From contig JBASEY010000030.1 in the NCBI GenBank assembly GCA_049652745.1, positions 85,697 to 149,696 of the forward strand: a DNA stretch of 64,000 nucleotides, given 5' to 3'. Below the pieces are notes generated by a model. That model saw only the letters and a list, made by a program, of their open reading frames with translations. It made no database searches and was not told the DNA's origin. The first letter of the stretch is position 1. Each line of letters starts with the position of its first letter. Position numbers and translations under genes: made by a program. This document shows positions 9,651 through 18,294 of this stretch, piece after piece. Source of the stretch: JBASEY01 sp049652745 (GTDB lineage: Bacteria > CSSED10-310).

Positions 9651-9802
9651 CGTGAACATGATTAGTGATGTTCATGAATTCATACAAAGCCGGACTTTAC
9701 TCTACGCCAGGTTCGGGTGTGAGTGACAAAACGCCCGCGTTGCCACGAAAACCGTCAAGATTAGCTCTAAAGTACACATATGGCCTACTTTTAGTAATCA
9801 AT

Positions 9803-9831
9803 TTGACTTAAGGTACTGCCAGTAGTATAAA
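9803..9831 (+). promoter_or_regulatory. Predicted sigma-70 promoter for recJ
   Basis: TTGACT (9803-9808), 17-base spacer, TATAAA (9826-9831), ending 24 bases upstream of the recJ start. It is the best promoter-like match in the 205-base gap between the GT4 gene and recJ. Confidence 0.55.
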
Positions 9832-9855
9832 GGAAATTAATATTGGGGTGTTCAA

Positions 9856-11574
9856 TTGCAAAGATTTGACTTGCCAAAATTTGAATGGGAGAGCCCGGAG
9901 CCGGATAAAGATTGTGTTCAAGAAATATCACAAGCGTTGCAGATACCGGAATTTATAGCTGCGGTTCTTGTGCAAAGAGGATTGACGGACGCCGAAAAGG
10001 CAACAAAATTTCTCAATCCGAGCTTGGATGATCTTTATGATCCATTTCTATTGGATGATATGCATAAAGCGGTGGAACGCATCCGTCTGGCGCTTGTCCG
10101 CCAAGAAAAGGTCTTGGTATGCGGCGATTATGACGTCGATGGTATTACTTCTGCGGCATTGTTAAAGCGCACGTTGCCCAATTCCGGCATCGATGTTTTT
10201 ACCTATTTACCGAATCGTTTATCAGAGGGTTATGGTTTCCACGAGCATTCCGTTCATTATGCTCAAGAAGTCGGTGCGACGTTAATGATCACGGTAGACT
10301 GTGGGATTACATCACGGGAAACGGTTTTATACGCTCGTCAATTTGGAATCGATGTCATCATCACGGATCACCATGAACAAAATGGACCTCTTCCGGAAGC
10401 TGTGGCAGTGATAAATCCCAAACGCGAAGGTTCACGCTATCCAGACGAAGATCTGGCAGGGATTGGTGTTGCTTTCAAGCTGGTCACAGCTTTGATCCAA
10501 AAAGGAATGCTGGCCTATCCTTTGCCGTCTATTCTTGAGTTAGTAGCGCTTGGTACGGTTGCCGATGTGGCCAAATTAGTTGGAGAAAATCGTGTTTTAG
10601 TACATCATGGTTTGCTGGCTTTGACCCACACATCACACCCAGGATTGAAAGCGCTGAAAAAAGTCTCGAACATTCCGCAAGGCCGCAATATGGACCCCTA
10701 TATGATCGGCTACCAGCTTGGTCCTAGAATCAATGCTGTCGGCCGCTTGGGCGCACCTGAGCATGCTTTGAAGTTGCTGTTGGCACATTCGATATCAGAT
10801 GCAGATATTCTTGCACGAGAAATGGATGGCATTAACCGAAAGCGTCAGGGTATCGAGGAAAAAATCCTTGAGATTATTCAGAGTAAAGTTGAACAAATGG
10901 ATTTGAATGCCGAACCTTTCATCATTCTTCACGGTGAAAACTGGCATGAAGGTGTCATCGGTATCGTAGCTTCTAAAATTACCGATCGCTTTTATCGCCC
11001 AACCTGCATTATCAGTATCAATGATGGCATTGGCAAGGGAAGTGGACGGAGCATACCCTCGTTTAACCTCTTCGATTGCCTGAATAGAGTTTCGGATCAT
11101 TTGATTGAATATGGAGGCCATAAAATCGCCGCCGGTTTTCGGATCGCACCTGAGAAAATTGAAGAGTTTAAGACTGCGTGTATCCGCATCGCTAAAGAGA
11201 CATTGGATCCAGGCGATCTGATCCCTACTATCACCATCGATTATCAGGTAAATCTGCAAGACATCACTTTTTCCAATATTCGACTGCTGAATCGAATCGC
11301 TCCCTTTGGATTAGGTAACCCTAAACCCAAATTCATCATTCGCGGGGTACATAATCATTTTCATCCCCGCACCATCGGCACCGACAACAGCCACCTAAAA
11401 TTGACTTTGGCCAAGAGCGGCAGTTCTATTGGTGCAATTGCCTTCGGATTAGGCCATGCTTTGGAAGAAATAATGTCCAAAAAGTTCGATATCGTCGCAA
11501 CACCTGAGATCAATCATTGGAATCAACGAGAAGTCTTGCAATTGCATGTTCATGATATTCGAATAAATTCTTAG
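9856..11574 (+). CDS. recJ: Single-stranded-DNA-specific exonuclease RecJ
   Basis: 572 residues, normal for RecJ, a 5'-3' single-strand exonuclease of recombination and mismatch repair. The DHH domain shows DYDVDG (91-96), TVDCGI, and DHH (171-173); the DHHA1 domain shows GGHKIAAGF near residue 420; a C-terminal OB-like domain follows. The start is a TTG codon, as no ATG or GTG lies in frame near the conserved N-terminus. The SD is weak (a GGGG run just upstream). The GT87 gene starts 3 bases after the stop, so the two are probably co-transcribed from the promoter at 9803. Confidence 0.95.
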   Translation: MQRFDLPKFEWESPEPDKDCVQEISQALQIPEFIAAVLVQRGLTDAEKATKFLNPSLDDLYDPFLLDDMHKAVERIRLALVRQEKVLVCGDYDVDGITSAALLKRTLPNSGIDVFTYLPNRLSEGYGFHEHSVHYAQEVGATLMITVDCGITSRETVLYARQFGIDVIITDHHEQNGPLPEAVAVINPKREGSRYPDEDLAGIGVAFKLVTALIQKGMLAYPLPSILELVALGTVADVAKLVGENRVLVHHGLLALTHTSHPGLKALKKVSNIPQGRNMDPYMIGYQLGPRINAVGRLGAPEHALKLLLAHSISDADILAREMDGINRKRQGIEEKILEIIQSKVEQMDLNAEPFIILHGENWHEGVIGIVASKITDRFYRPTCIISINDGIGKGSGRSIPSFNLFDCLNRVSDHLIEYGGHKIAAGFRIAPEKIEEFKTACIRIAKETLDPGDLIPTITIDYQVNLQDITFSNIRLLNRIAPFGLGNPKPKFIIRGVHNHFHPRTIGTDNSHLKLTLAKSGSSIGAIAFGLGHALEEIMSKKFDIVATPEINHWNQREVLQLHVHDIRINS

Positions 11575-11577
11575 AAT

Positions 11578-12972
11578 ATGACCCCTGTTTCACCAACTGA
11601 CCAACAACATCTATTTGCCGCCGGCATTTTCTTATTTTGTGCGGTTTGTATTCACTTACTGTTTATCGGCTCGCTGTTCAGCGAGCCGTTTGCATTCGAA
11701 CACAACGAAAATCTAATTGGCTCCCGATCTCACCCTCAGGAATCGGCCCCTTTCAAGGGTTTCTTGGATTCTTGGTTTCACGATACAGATCGTGTCCCTC
11801 GAGGGCTGGATTTTTTTTCAATTTACCAAGCTGGTAGAAATTTCCTACGAGGCCAATCTGTTTATTACGGTGTACGTGAGCATCAATTGGGAGAAGAAGC
11901 CCTTGTTGTTCCCTATTTTTCAGGATTTAGATACCTTCCCGCTTATGCTGTTATTTTTGGAACTCTTTTAAACATTCTTCCCCCCTGGCTCTCCTATTGG
12001 GCATGGATACTGCTGGTAGAAACATTGCTTCTCCTTAATATTTACTTGATCAAATGGTTGCCGGTATCTTCCTCGATCAAGAGTATTATTGCCGGCATGT
12101 GGTTGGCCTATTCCCCCTTTTACGTAGAGATTCATATCGGCCAACAATCCATGGTTACCGTCACCCTTCTACATCTGTGTATCATCGCTCATTTAAACCG
12201 AAAACCCGGTATTCGTAACAGCGCCTACATCATCTCGGCGCTTTGGAAACTGAACACGCTTTTATTTTTGCCTATTTGGATAAAATTCAAACAATGGAGA
12301 CCTGTATTGCTTTTATTTCTGTTGATTATTCTTTCATCCGTTCCCTACTTTGTCTGTGTCGATAAAAGCTATCAGGAATTCCAATCCTATTTTCATCACA
12401 AGTTTATTGCGACCGGGCCTAACAGTTTGGGGTTTTGGGCCTTTTTCTCGCAATTTCTGCAAGCGGCAAACTTAGACCATTCCATGATAAAACGCATTCT
12501 GACAAACTGGAGCTTTGTGATCTATACTTTCGGTATAGCTGCGACTTTTATCCCCAGAAAAACAAATTTTACTTTAGCTCTCGCCATGTGGATATGTGTC
12601 TATTTTTTGACATATCAATATGTTTGGGAACATCATTATGTCATGATGCTGCCCGTATTTTCAGCCGGAATGCTTTTTAAAAACCTTAGAAAATTTGCCG
12701 TGATCTCGTGGTTGTTTTGTGCTTTGCCTACCCCTTACATCGTGTTAAACAACCCCTCTCTTCTCATGCCTCAAGAGAAATGGAATTTATTGCAAAGCGT
12801 TTTTTACCATGGAACAAAAATAATCCCCGTATTGCTTTTATTCTTCCTTTTAGCCATCAGCCTTTTTCGAAATATCGGAGGTTTAAATGCAATCAACTCG
12901 GGGGATTCTCAGATCGATGTGTATCAGATTTTCCATCAAGTGAAAAAGCGCCTGTTAAAGCGAGCCGGGTGA
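11578..12972 (+). CDS. GT87-like (DUF2029) membrane glycosyltransferase
   Basis: 464 residues with about ten membrane helices. The N-terminal loop DFFSIYQAGRNFLRGQSVYY matches the GT87/DUF2029 family, polyprenyl-phosphate-mannose-dependent transferases of the GT-C class. The next gene, on the other strand, is a dolichol-phosphate-mannose-synthase-like GT2 enzyme that could supply such a donor. The last 80 bases of this gene overlap tail to tail with that gene. It follows recJ directly. Substrate specificity is inferred only from the family. Confidence 0.75.
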   Translation: MTPVSPTDQQHLFAAGIFLFCAVCIHLLFIGSLFSEPFAFEHNENLIGSRSHPQESAPFKGFLDSWFHDTDRVPRGLDFFSIYQAGRNFLRGQSVYYGVREHQLGEEALVVPYFSGFRYLPAYAVIFGTLLNILPPWLSYWAWILLVETLLLLNIYLIKWLPVSSSIKSIIAGMWLAYSPFYVEIHIGQQSMVTVTLLHLCIIAHLNRKPGIRNSAYIISALWKLNTLLFLPIWIKFKQWRPVLLLFLLIILSSVPYFVCVDKSYQEFQSYFHHKFIATGPNSLGFWAFFSQFLQAANLDHSMIKRILTNWSFVIYTFGIAATFIPRKTNFTLALAMWICVYFLTYQYVWEHHYVMMLPVFSAGMLFKNLRKFAVISWLFCALPTPYIVLNNPSLLMPQEKWNLLQSVFYHGTKIIPVLLLFFLLAISLFRNIGGLNAINSGDSQIDVYQIFHQVKKRLLKRAG

Positions 12973-13645
12973 CATTCCATAAACCTTCACATAAAATTCG
13001 AGGAGTCAACGTGGATTGCCCACGTTCTCTATCGGGAAATATGATCGGGATTTCAACGATTTTAAACCCTCTTTTTATCACTCTGTAAAGAACATCCGAT
13101 AGAATTGCCGGGCCCCAGGTGTTCAATTTTCTGACCCCGATAGCTTCTAAAACATTACTCCTATATCCCCTGTATCCAGAGGTACAGTCTTTAACAGTTG
13201 TTCCAAACATCCATTGCTGGTATTTTCCGGCCATGCGGCTGACTGCATTTCGCAATACACCTGGCCTGTCATCTTTACCGCCGGGAATATATCTCGAGCC
13301 TATGACCATATCGGCGTCCGCCAGCGCAGAGATGAGATCACGCAAATATACCGGCTGATGTGAAAAATCAGCATCCATTTCTAAAACCAGATCAGCTCCT
13401 TGATCCAGCGCCCAGATATAACCCGCTATTCCTGCCCATCCCCGCCCACGTGGGCCTTCTCTATGCAACACATGCAAATTGGAAAAATTTTCACACAAAG
13501 CATCGACGATTTCCCCTGTCCCATCAGGCGAGTGATCATCTACAACCAGAACATGTATATCCGGCAAAATCGAAAAAATCTCTCGTATCAGCTTTTCAAT
13601 GTTTTCAGACTCATTCCAAGTCGGAATAAATACGACCGCATCCAT
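12893..13645 (-). CDS. Polyprenol-phosphate mannosyltransferase-like GT2
   Basis: 250 residues, one GT-A domain of the DPM1 type: VFIPTWNESENIEKLI (N-terminal), VVDDHSPDGT, the metal-binding EMDADFSHQP, GSRYIPGG, and the C-terminal VEIPIIFPDRERGQST. The family moves mannose or another hexose from GDP- or UDP-sugar to polyprenyl phosphate on the cytoplasmic membrane face. No C-terminal membrane helices are present, as in short DPM1 forms. It follows accB by 20 bases. Its last 80 bases overlap the end of the convergent GT87 gene; the overlapped C-terminal 26 residues lie beyond the conserved domain. Confidence 0.85.
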   Translation of the reverse strand: MDAVVFIPTWNESENIEKLIREIFSILPDIHVLVVDDHSPDGTGEIVDALCENFSNLHVLHREGPRGRGWAGIAGYIWALDQGADLVLEMDADFSHQPVYLRDLISALADADMVIGSRYIPGGKDDRPGVLRNAVSRMAGKYQQWMFGTTVKDCTSGYRGYRSNVLEAIGVRKLNTWGPAILSDVLYRVIKRGFKIVEIPIIFPDRERGQSTLTPRILCEGLWNVTRLALTGAFSLDGKSDTHRSENPPS

Positions 13646-13665
13646 TCAGAAATACCCGGATCGAT

Positions 13666-14100
13666 TTAGAGCGGAATATAGCGAAACAGTGGCTGTCCTT
13701 CTTGGACCGGCTTGGCATTTTCAACACATATTTCGATTATTCTGCCATTTTCAGGCGCATCCAGCTCGTTCATCAGTTTCATGGCTTCCAAAATACACAG
13801 CGTTTTTCCTTTTCTAAATTCGTCGCCGATATTCACGAATGGCGGAACTCCCGGTGATTTTGATCGGTAGAATGTACCCGATAAAGGTGACGCGATCACT
13901 TTTGCATTTGCAGGTATTGGCGCAGATTCTTGTTTTTCCTCGGGAACAGAAGGCGCAGATGTGTGGATTTCTACATTTTGTATTTCTTTCCCCAGGGTTC
14001 TGGTCAAACGCAGATAAAATTCACCTTCTTGTATTTCTATTTCAGAGATACCTTCTTGATGAAGAAGCTTGGCCAAATGCCGTATTTTTCTCATATCCAT
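13666..14100 (-). CDS. accB: Biotin carboxyl carrier protein of acetyl-CoA carboxylase
   Basis: 144 residues. The N-terminal helix region (DMRKIRHLAKLLHQEGISEI) is followed by an acidic/proline linker and a biotinyl domain from about residue 68, with the biotinylation motif EAMKLMNE and target lysine K108. It carries CO2 between the carboxylase and transferase of acetyl-CoA carboxylase, the first step of fatty acid synthesis. The order efp-accB is common in bacteria, but the usual next gene, accC, is absent here and a glycosyltransferase follows instead. Confidence 0.95.
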   Translation of the reverse strand: MDMRKIRHLAKLLHQEGISEIEIQEGEFYLRLTRTLGKEIQNVEIHTSAPSVPEEKQESAPIPANAKVIASPLSGTFYRSKSPGVPPFVNIGDEFRKGKTLCILEAMKLMNELDAPENGRIIEICVENAKPVQEGQPLFRYIPL

Positions 14101-14109
14101 AATTCTGCC

Positions 14110-14670
14110 CTATCTTACCCTTTCGATATATGCCGATGTTCGTGTATCGACTCGAATTGTTTCACCCTCCTCGACAAAAAGAGGAACCTGAACAACCAGG
14201 CCTGTCTCAAGCGTGGCCGGCTTTGTCGCACCCTGTGCCGTATCCCCTCGAACCCCAGGGTCAGATTTGACAATTTTCAATTCGACCTTCATCGGAACCT
14301 CAATTGAAATAGCCTCACCCTGATAAAAAAGCACTTCTACACTCATATTTTCCTTCAGAAAATACTTATTATCTCCCAGTTGCTCCTCCGTAATCGGTTT
14401 CTGATCATAGCTGTTGATATCCATAAAATAATGAAGGTCTCCATCTTGATAAAGATAAGACATTTCTTTGATTTCAATGTCAGGCTTGCCGACCTTATCA
14501 CCCGACCGAAAGTTGACTTCGAGCGTTCCGCCGGTTCTAAGATTTTTCATACGGGTTTTAACAAAAGCTACTCCCTTGCCAGGCTTAACATGCTGGCAAA
14601 CAACGATTTCATACGGATCTCCCTCATACTCGATCTTCAAACCATTCCTAAATTCACTCGTATCGTACAT
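14110..14670 (-). CDS. efp: Translation elongation factor P
   Basis: 186 residues with three OB-like domains. It relieves ribosome stalling at polyproline stretches. The loop VKPGKGVAFVK places the residue that may be modified at K32, a lysine as in EF-P proteins modified by EpmA-type or 5-aminopentanol systems, rather than arginine. The C-terminal domain has GDTAQGATKPATLETGLVVQ, the usual signature. The start has GGAGG 6-7 bases upstream. No modification genes are in the window. Confidence 0.96.
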   Translation of the reverse strand: MYDTSEFRNGLKIEYEGDPYEIVVCQHVKPGKGVAFVKTRMKNLRTGGTLEVNFRSGDKVGKPDIEIKEMSYLYQDGDLHYFMDINSYDQKPITEEQLGDNKYFLKENMSVEVLFYQGEAISIEVPMKVELKIVKSDPGVRGDTAQGATKPATLETGLVVQVPLFVEEGETIRVDTRTSAYIERVR

Positions 14671-14686
14671 TGTATTTCCTCCACTT

Positions 14687-15760
14687 TTAACCTAACACCG
14701 GTATCGCTTCGACGGGATATTCAGCAAGCGTTCTTCCACCATTTAAGTCAATGGAAACCATCTCCTCCAGACGAATGCCGCCCCATCCGGGAATATACAA
14801 ACCCGGCTCCAAAGCAAACACCATATTTACCATGATCGTATCCTGTGAATCCATAGCGAAATTCGGCAATTCGTGAACTTCTAAACCGACTCCATGACCA
14901 ATTGAAAAAACATTCCTTTCATCCGGGACCTTTGCATGAAACAAAGACCTGGCTTTTTCTCCAATTTCTGAAACCTTTATACCCGTTTTCAACATGGCAA
15001 TCAATATGTTCAGAACATCTAATACATAACGATATCTCCGCAACTGCCATCCACTCGCCTTCTTCCAAAAATAGGTTCGTGTAAGATCAGCGCCATATCC
15101 TTCAACGCAGCCGCCCCAGTCGATCACAATTGTATCTCCGATTTCCAGCCGGCTGGAACCACTTTTCCAATGAGGATGAGCGGTATTCTTTCCAAAAGCA
15201 ACGATAGACGGGAAAAATGGGAGTTCTCCCGTCAATTCCATCAACTGAGAATTTAAAATTGCCGCTGCATGACTTTCTCGAATCCCTGTCTTGAACCGTT
15301 TTAACAACCCGATCAAGGCCTGTTCGGAAACATGCACCGCTTCCGAAATCCGTCTGATTTCTTCCCTGTTTTTTATCGCTCTAATTCTTGAAATTTGATC
15401 ACCGATATCGATCCAATCAATATTCCCCAATATACCCCGTCCCGCTTCAACAAAGGCCATAGGCGTATTGAAGGAATCGATCTTCAATAAATTCACTCCC
15501 TGCTTACGCACAAAAAGCAACGCATCAATCCAAGGCGATTTTGTCGCACAATGAACTTTAATCGGGAGATTCGTTTTTCTAAACGTTCCATAGTCAGCAA
15601 TATTCAAGAAAAGGTGCAGGATGTCCGCTAAAATCACCATGGATCCGTTTGTCACCGATTGACCGATGATATGTCGAATCGTAATCCGGTCCAAAATTAC
15701 CAGAGCTTCCGATCTGGAATGTGAAACCAGCGCACTATATTCCATCAAGTGGTTTTTCAC
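14687..15760 (-). CDS. M24 metallopeptidase, Xaa-Pro aminopeptidase type
   Basis: 357 residues, creatinase-like N-terminal domain plus a pita-bread peptidase domain. Dinuclear metal ligands are visible: D in VIDWGG, D in GYGADLTRT, H in SIGHGVGLEVHE, E in ALEPGLYIPG and E in IRLEEMVSI. Such enzymes release N-terminal residues before proline. It lies between aroQ and efp, an order also known from other bacteria, with gaps under 20 bases. Prolidase rather than aminopeptidase activity cannot be excluded. Confidence 0.88.
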   Translation of the reverse strand: MKNHLMEYSALVSHSRSEALVILDRITIRHIIGQSVTNGSMVILADILHLFLNIADYGTFRKTNLPIKVHCATKSPWIDALLFVRKQGVNLLKIDSFNTPMAFVEAGRGILGNIDWIDIGDQISRIRAIKNREEIRRISEAVHVSEQALIGLLKRFKTGIRESHAAAILNSQLMELTGELPFFPSIVAFGKNTAHPHWKSGSSRLEIGDTIVIDWGGCVEGYGADLTRTYFWKKASGWQLRRYRYVLDVLNILIAMLKTGIKVSEIGEKARSLFHAKVPDERNVFSIGHGVGLEVHELPNFAMDSQDTIMVNMVFALEPGLYIPGWGGIRLEEMVSIDLNGGRTLAEYPVEAIPVLG

Positions 15761-15767
15761 GTTTTAA

Positions 15768-16211
15768 TCAAATTATTTCTTCAAATATTTTCTTCAGTAC
15801 AAAAAGAGCGGCACAATAGCCGACCCATTTGAACCCGGTAATCTGCCCGATGCAAACATCAGCCGTCAATGTTCGACTACGAAAGGACTCTCGAGCATGA
15901 ATATTGCTTAGGTGTACCTCGATGACAGGGACGGAACTCATGATCACCGCATCTCGTAATACCAGGCTGGAATGTCCAAATCCGGCAGGGTTGAGGATTA
16001 TACCGTCGGAACTCGACGATGCTTTTCGAAGATATTCGACAATCTCACTTTCATTGTTTGACTGATAGATATCTATATCCAGACCGAGGTCGGCTGCTTG
16101 ATATTTAATCTTTTCATTGATCTGTTCCAACGTCAGATCACCATAAAACCCTTGTTCCCGCTTGCCCAGTCTATCTAAATTAGGGCCGTGTATAATGACA
16201 ACTTTTTTCAT
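15768..16211 (-). CDS. aroQ: Type II 3-dehydroquinate dehydratase
   Basis: 147 residues from the ATG at 16211. It converts 3-dehydroquinate to 3-dehydroshikimate in the shikimate pathway as a dodecamer. Seen: IHGPNLDRLGKREQGFYG with the active-site tyrosine, LNPAGFGHSS and EVHLSNIHARESFRS. An upstream in-frame GTG at 16250 would add 13 residues that overlap the preceding gene and match nothing in the family. The chosen start follows the TPR stop codon by one base (TGA-A-ATG), so translational coupling is likely. Confidence 0.93.
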   Translation of the reverse strand: MKKVVIIHGPNLDRLGKREQGFYGDLTLEQINEKIKYQAADLGLDIDIYQSNNESEIVEYLRKASSSSDGIILNPAGFGHSSLVLRDAVIMSSVPVIEVHLSNIHARESFRSRTLTADVCIGQITGFKWVGYCAALFVLKKIFEEII

Positions 16212-16212
16212 T

Positions 16213-16926
16213 TCACTGTTGTTTTGATCGGCCTCTATCAACGGCGACACTTTTTATCGCCTCAAGAAATCGAATGGTTCGACCGATAATTACTCCTTTT
16301 TTTTCCCGCTTAACTCGCTCGTTCTCGTTTAAAATCGCTTGATAGGCTTTTCGAAAACCGTCTTGAGCCGCCTTGTTATCAGGGTCTTTTTCCAGAACTT
16401 TCTGAAAATGAACCAAAGCGCTTTGTAAATCGTTTTCATTCAGACAACAGAAGGCTTTCGATAATAAATCCTCATCAGGCACTTCATCGTCAACCATCCG
16501 GTCTTTCTGGTAACCGTCCGTTCTTACCCTTTTAGATTCCGGTATCACTTTTCGATGCCGCATTGTCGGCATATCGGACAGATCGGGATCTTGTGATCTG
16601 ACGTCAGTTTTGGCAGTAATATCCGCCAGAAGTTCTTGAGCCGCTTTGTTATCGGGCTCGATGGTTAAAATCTTGTTTAACAGTAATGCTGCTTGTGAAC
16701 TGTTCTGATTTTGATAGGCAAGGATATACCGGGCACACGTAAGATGAAGAGGTATATCTTCAGGAAACGCTTCGATGCTTTCCAATAACACGGCTATGGC
16801 TTGAACAGGCTCCCCCGCCTCAACATATTTGTGAGCCAACTGAATTGCAGTGTTGGAGCCGGCGTCTAATTGCATCAACTTTTCAAGTTTCAAAATCTCT
16901 TGCCTGATGGGGTTGATTTCTTTCAT
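16213..16926 (-). CDS. TPR-repeat protein of unknown function
   Basis: 237 residues without signal peptide or membrane segment, so probably cytoplasmic. Residues 18-110 hold two to three TPR-like helical repeats (AIQLAHKYVEAGEPVQAIAV, ALLLNKILTIEPDNKAAQEL). After a charged linker (110-155) a further repeat has ALVHFQKVLEKDPDNKAAQD. The C-terminus is basic. It is the first gene of the aroQ-pepP-efp-accB run and coupled to aroQ. I do not recognise a specific function. Confidence 0.65.
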   Translation of the reverse strand: MKEINPIRQEILKLEKLMQLDAGSNTAIQLAHKYVEAGEPVQAIAVLLESIEAFPEDIPLHLTCARYILAYQNQNSSQAALLLNKILTIEPDNKAAQELLADITAKTDVRSQDPDLSDMPTMRHRKVIPESKRVRTDGYQKDRMVDDEVPDEDLLSKAFCCLNENDLQSALVHFQKVLEKDPDNKAAQDGFRKAYQAILNENERVKREKKGVIIGRTIRFLEAIKSVAVDRGRSKQQ

Positions 16927-16947
16927 ACGATCACAATGTTTGCAAAA

Positions 16948-16971
16948 GGGCAGGCCTAATCGAGCCTGCCC
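16948..16971 (-). terminator. Rho-independent terminator after the pil/lipoprotein operon
   Basis: Perfect 8-base stem GGGCAGGC/GCCTGCCC with an 8-base loop. Read on the minus strand it is followed by TTTTGC. It lies 125 bases past the end of the lipoprotein gene at 17096 and just before the TPR gene, so it separates the two minus-strand transcription units. Confidence 0.65.
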
Positions 16972-17095
16972 TGAAATTCTGTATTTCTATTTTCATTCGT
17001 GAATGAAGCTTTTTATTTCCTCCGAATTGCCCGCTGTGCAACACATACTCCGCACAAAAATCAGCTTGTCCTTTCCTTAGCGTTGTCTTCGAACT

Positions 17096-17644
17096 TTAAG
17101 GTTTGGACTTATTCGGAGTAGCAGTAGGCTCTGGTGATCCATCATAAAAGGGATTATATACGTAGAACTCTTCCTTTGCTTTGTAAACGACAGTATTCCA
17201 CTTATCATATTCAATTGTGGATTGGACATCTAGAACCAGCATCACTTCTGCGACATATTTAGGCAGTGATTCCACGTACATCGTTACGGTAACTTCTCCG
17301 GCACTATTCGTGACGGCATCTGTTACAAGCGTGTGTTCACCGAAATGAACGACTCCCACCGCTTCCGGATCGTCAGAGCTGAGCATAAGTCTAACTCGGG
17401 TATTGGGGACCGGCGCCATGTCTTTCATTCTAAAAAAGCGTATATGTGCGTATGTTTTGGCATTGTTATTCGCCGGCACACGCGATGGATTGATGTTAAC
17501 CATCAAGGCATATCCACTAACGCCAGTACGCCCTTCTTCTGTATTATGTCTTTTATCGTCCATGCTCTGACATCCAAAAAACGCCATCGACACCGTCAGG
17601 ACTGCTATAAAAAGGACTACCGTTTTTATATAAATATTTTTCAT
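17096..17644 (-). CDS. Lipoprotein with Ig-like (Big_1/invasin-type) domain
   Basis: 182 residues from the ATG at 17644, which has GGAAAGGA 8 bases upstream; an earlier ATG at 17662 overlaps this site. A lipoprotein signal ends at FFGC. The mature part contains one Ig-like bacterial domain: MVNINPSRVPANNNAKTYAH, then RVRLMLSSDD, VTNSAGEVTVTMYVES, the pattern of invasin/Big_1 repeats. The C-terminus is proline/threonine rich. It is the last gene after pilMNOPQ and one other lipoprotein. A role in pilus or secretin support is possible from position only. Confidence 0.65.
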   Translation of the reverse strand: MKNIYIKTVVLFIAVLTVSMAFFGCQSMDDKRHNTEEGRTGVSGYALMVNINPSRVPANNNAKTYAHIRFFRMKDMAPVPNTRVRLMLSSDDPEAVGVVHFGEHTLVTDAVTNSAGEVTVTMYVESLPKYVAEVMLVLDVQSTIEYDKWNTVVYKAKEEFYVYNPFYDGSPEPTATPNKSKP

Positions 17645-17674
17645 GGTTTGTTTCCTTTCCATCCCGTTTTGGTG

Positions 17675-18253
17675 TTATTCCCAACTACAGGCAAAATTAA
17701 CCGCCAAATGGCCCGGTTTAGACACGACTTCCTCACCGGCAAAGGTATCACCCCATACGACGACACGACATGTTGTGTGAATTTCCGTCAAACCGGTTTC
17801 CTGGTCATAGCCCGTTTCACACAAGTCTTTTAAGGGCGGCATCAATTTCTGGGATTCTCTACAAATGATTATGTCAAAATCCGCCACACCTTTGGCTTCA
17901 CAATATGTGTTCGTGCTACCGGTAAATGTCTCGGGAACTCTGGTTCCAGTATCCTTTCGAAAATAGCTTATTTCATAGCCCTTAACCAAAACGTTCTGAT
18001 AGAGAGAAGCATCTTCGAAGCTTGTTTGGTCGATCGGCTCAACAGCGACGGAGCATTTTACCATGTCCTCCTTGTTTGGAGTAGAAGGTTGGACGCTGGA
18101 ATGAAAGGGCGCATTACCGTTCAATGACTGGATGTATAAAATTACTGGTGATTTGGATTTGGCTTCTCCCCCGGCATCACCACAGCCCGTCAATCCTGCC
18201 ACCAGGATTATGGTCAGCACCAGGGAGCCAGTTATTAAGGATTTACGCATCAT
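17675..18253 (-). CDS. Lipoprotein of unknown function downstream of pilQ
   Basis: 192 residues from the ATG at 18253, chosen because AAGGAG lies 7 bases upstream. The lipobox is AGLTGCGD. The mature domain is beta-rich with a few cysteines (KCSV, TYCEAKG, IICRES, DLCETG, TTCRV, NFACSWE), allowing disulfides in the periplasm. It sits between pilQ and an Ig-like lipoprotein, 41 bases after pilQ. I do not recognise a family; a pilotin-like or surface role is only a positional guess. Confidence 0.6.
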   Translation of the reverse strand: MMRKSLITGSLVLTIILVAGLTGCGDAGGEAKSKSPVILYIQSLNGNAPFHSSVQPSTPNKEDMVKCSVAVEPIDQTSFEDASLYQNVLVKGYEISYFRKDTGTRVPETFTGSTNTYCEAKGVADFDIIICRESQKLMPPLKDLCETGYDQETGLTEIHTTCRVVVWGDTFAGEEVVSKPGHLAVNFACSWE

Positions 18254-18294
18254 TGAAATTCTCCTTTTTCTATTCATGTTTTCCCCTTACCGGG

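Noticed and set aside
9653..9674. A TGAACAT-N8-ATGTTCA hairpin after the GT4 gene, considered as a terminator.
   Set aside because: The stem is short and AT-rich and no T-run follows; it could be an operator, but nothing supports that.
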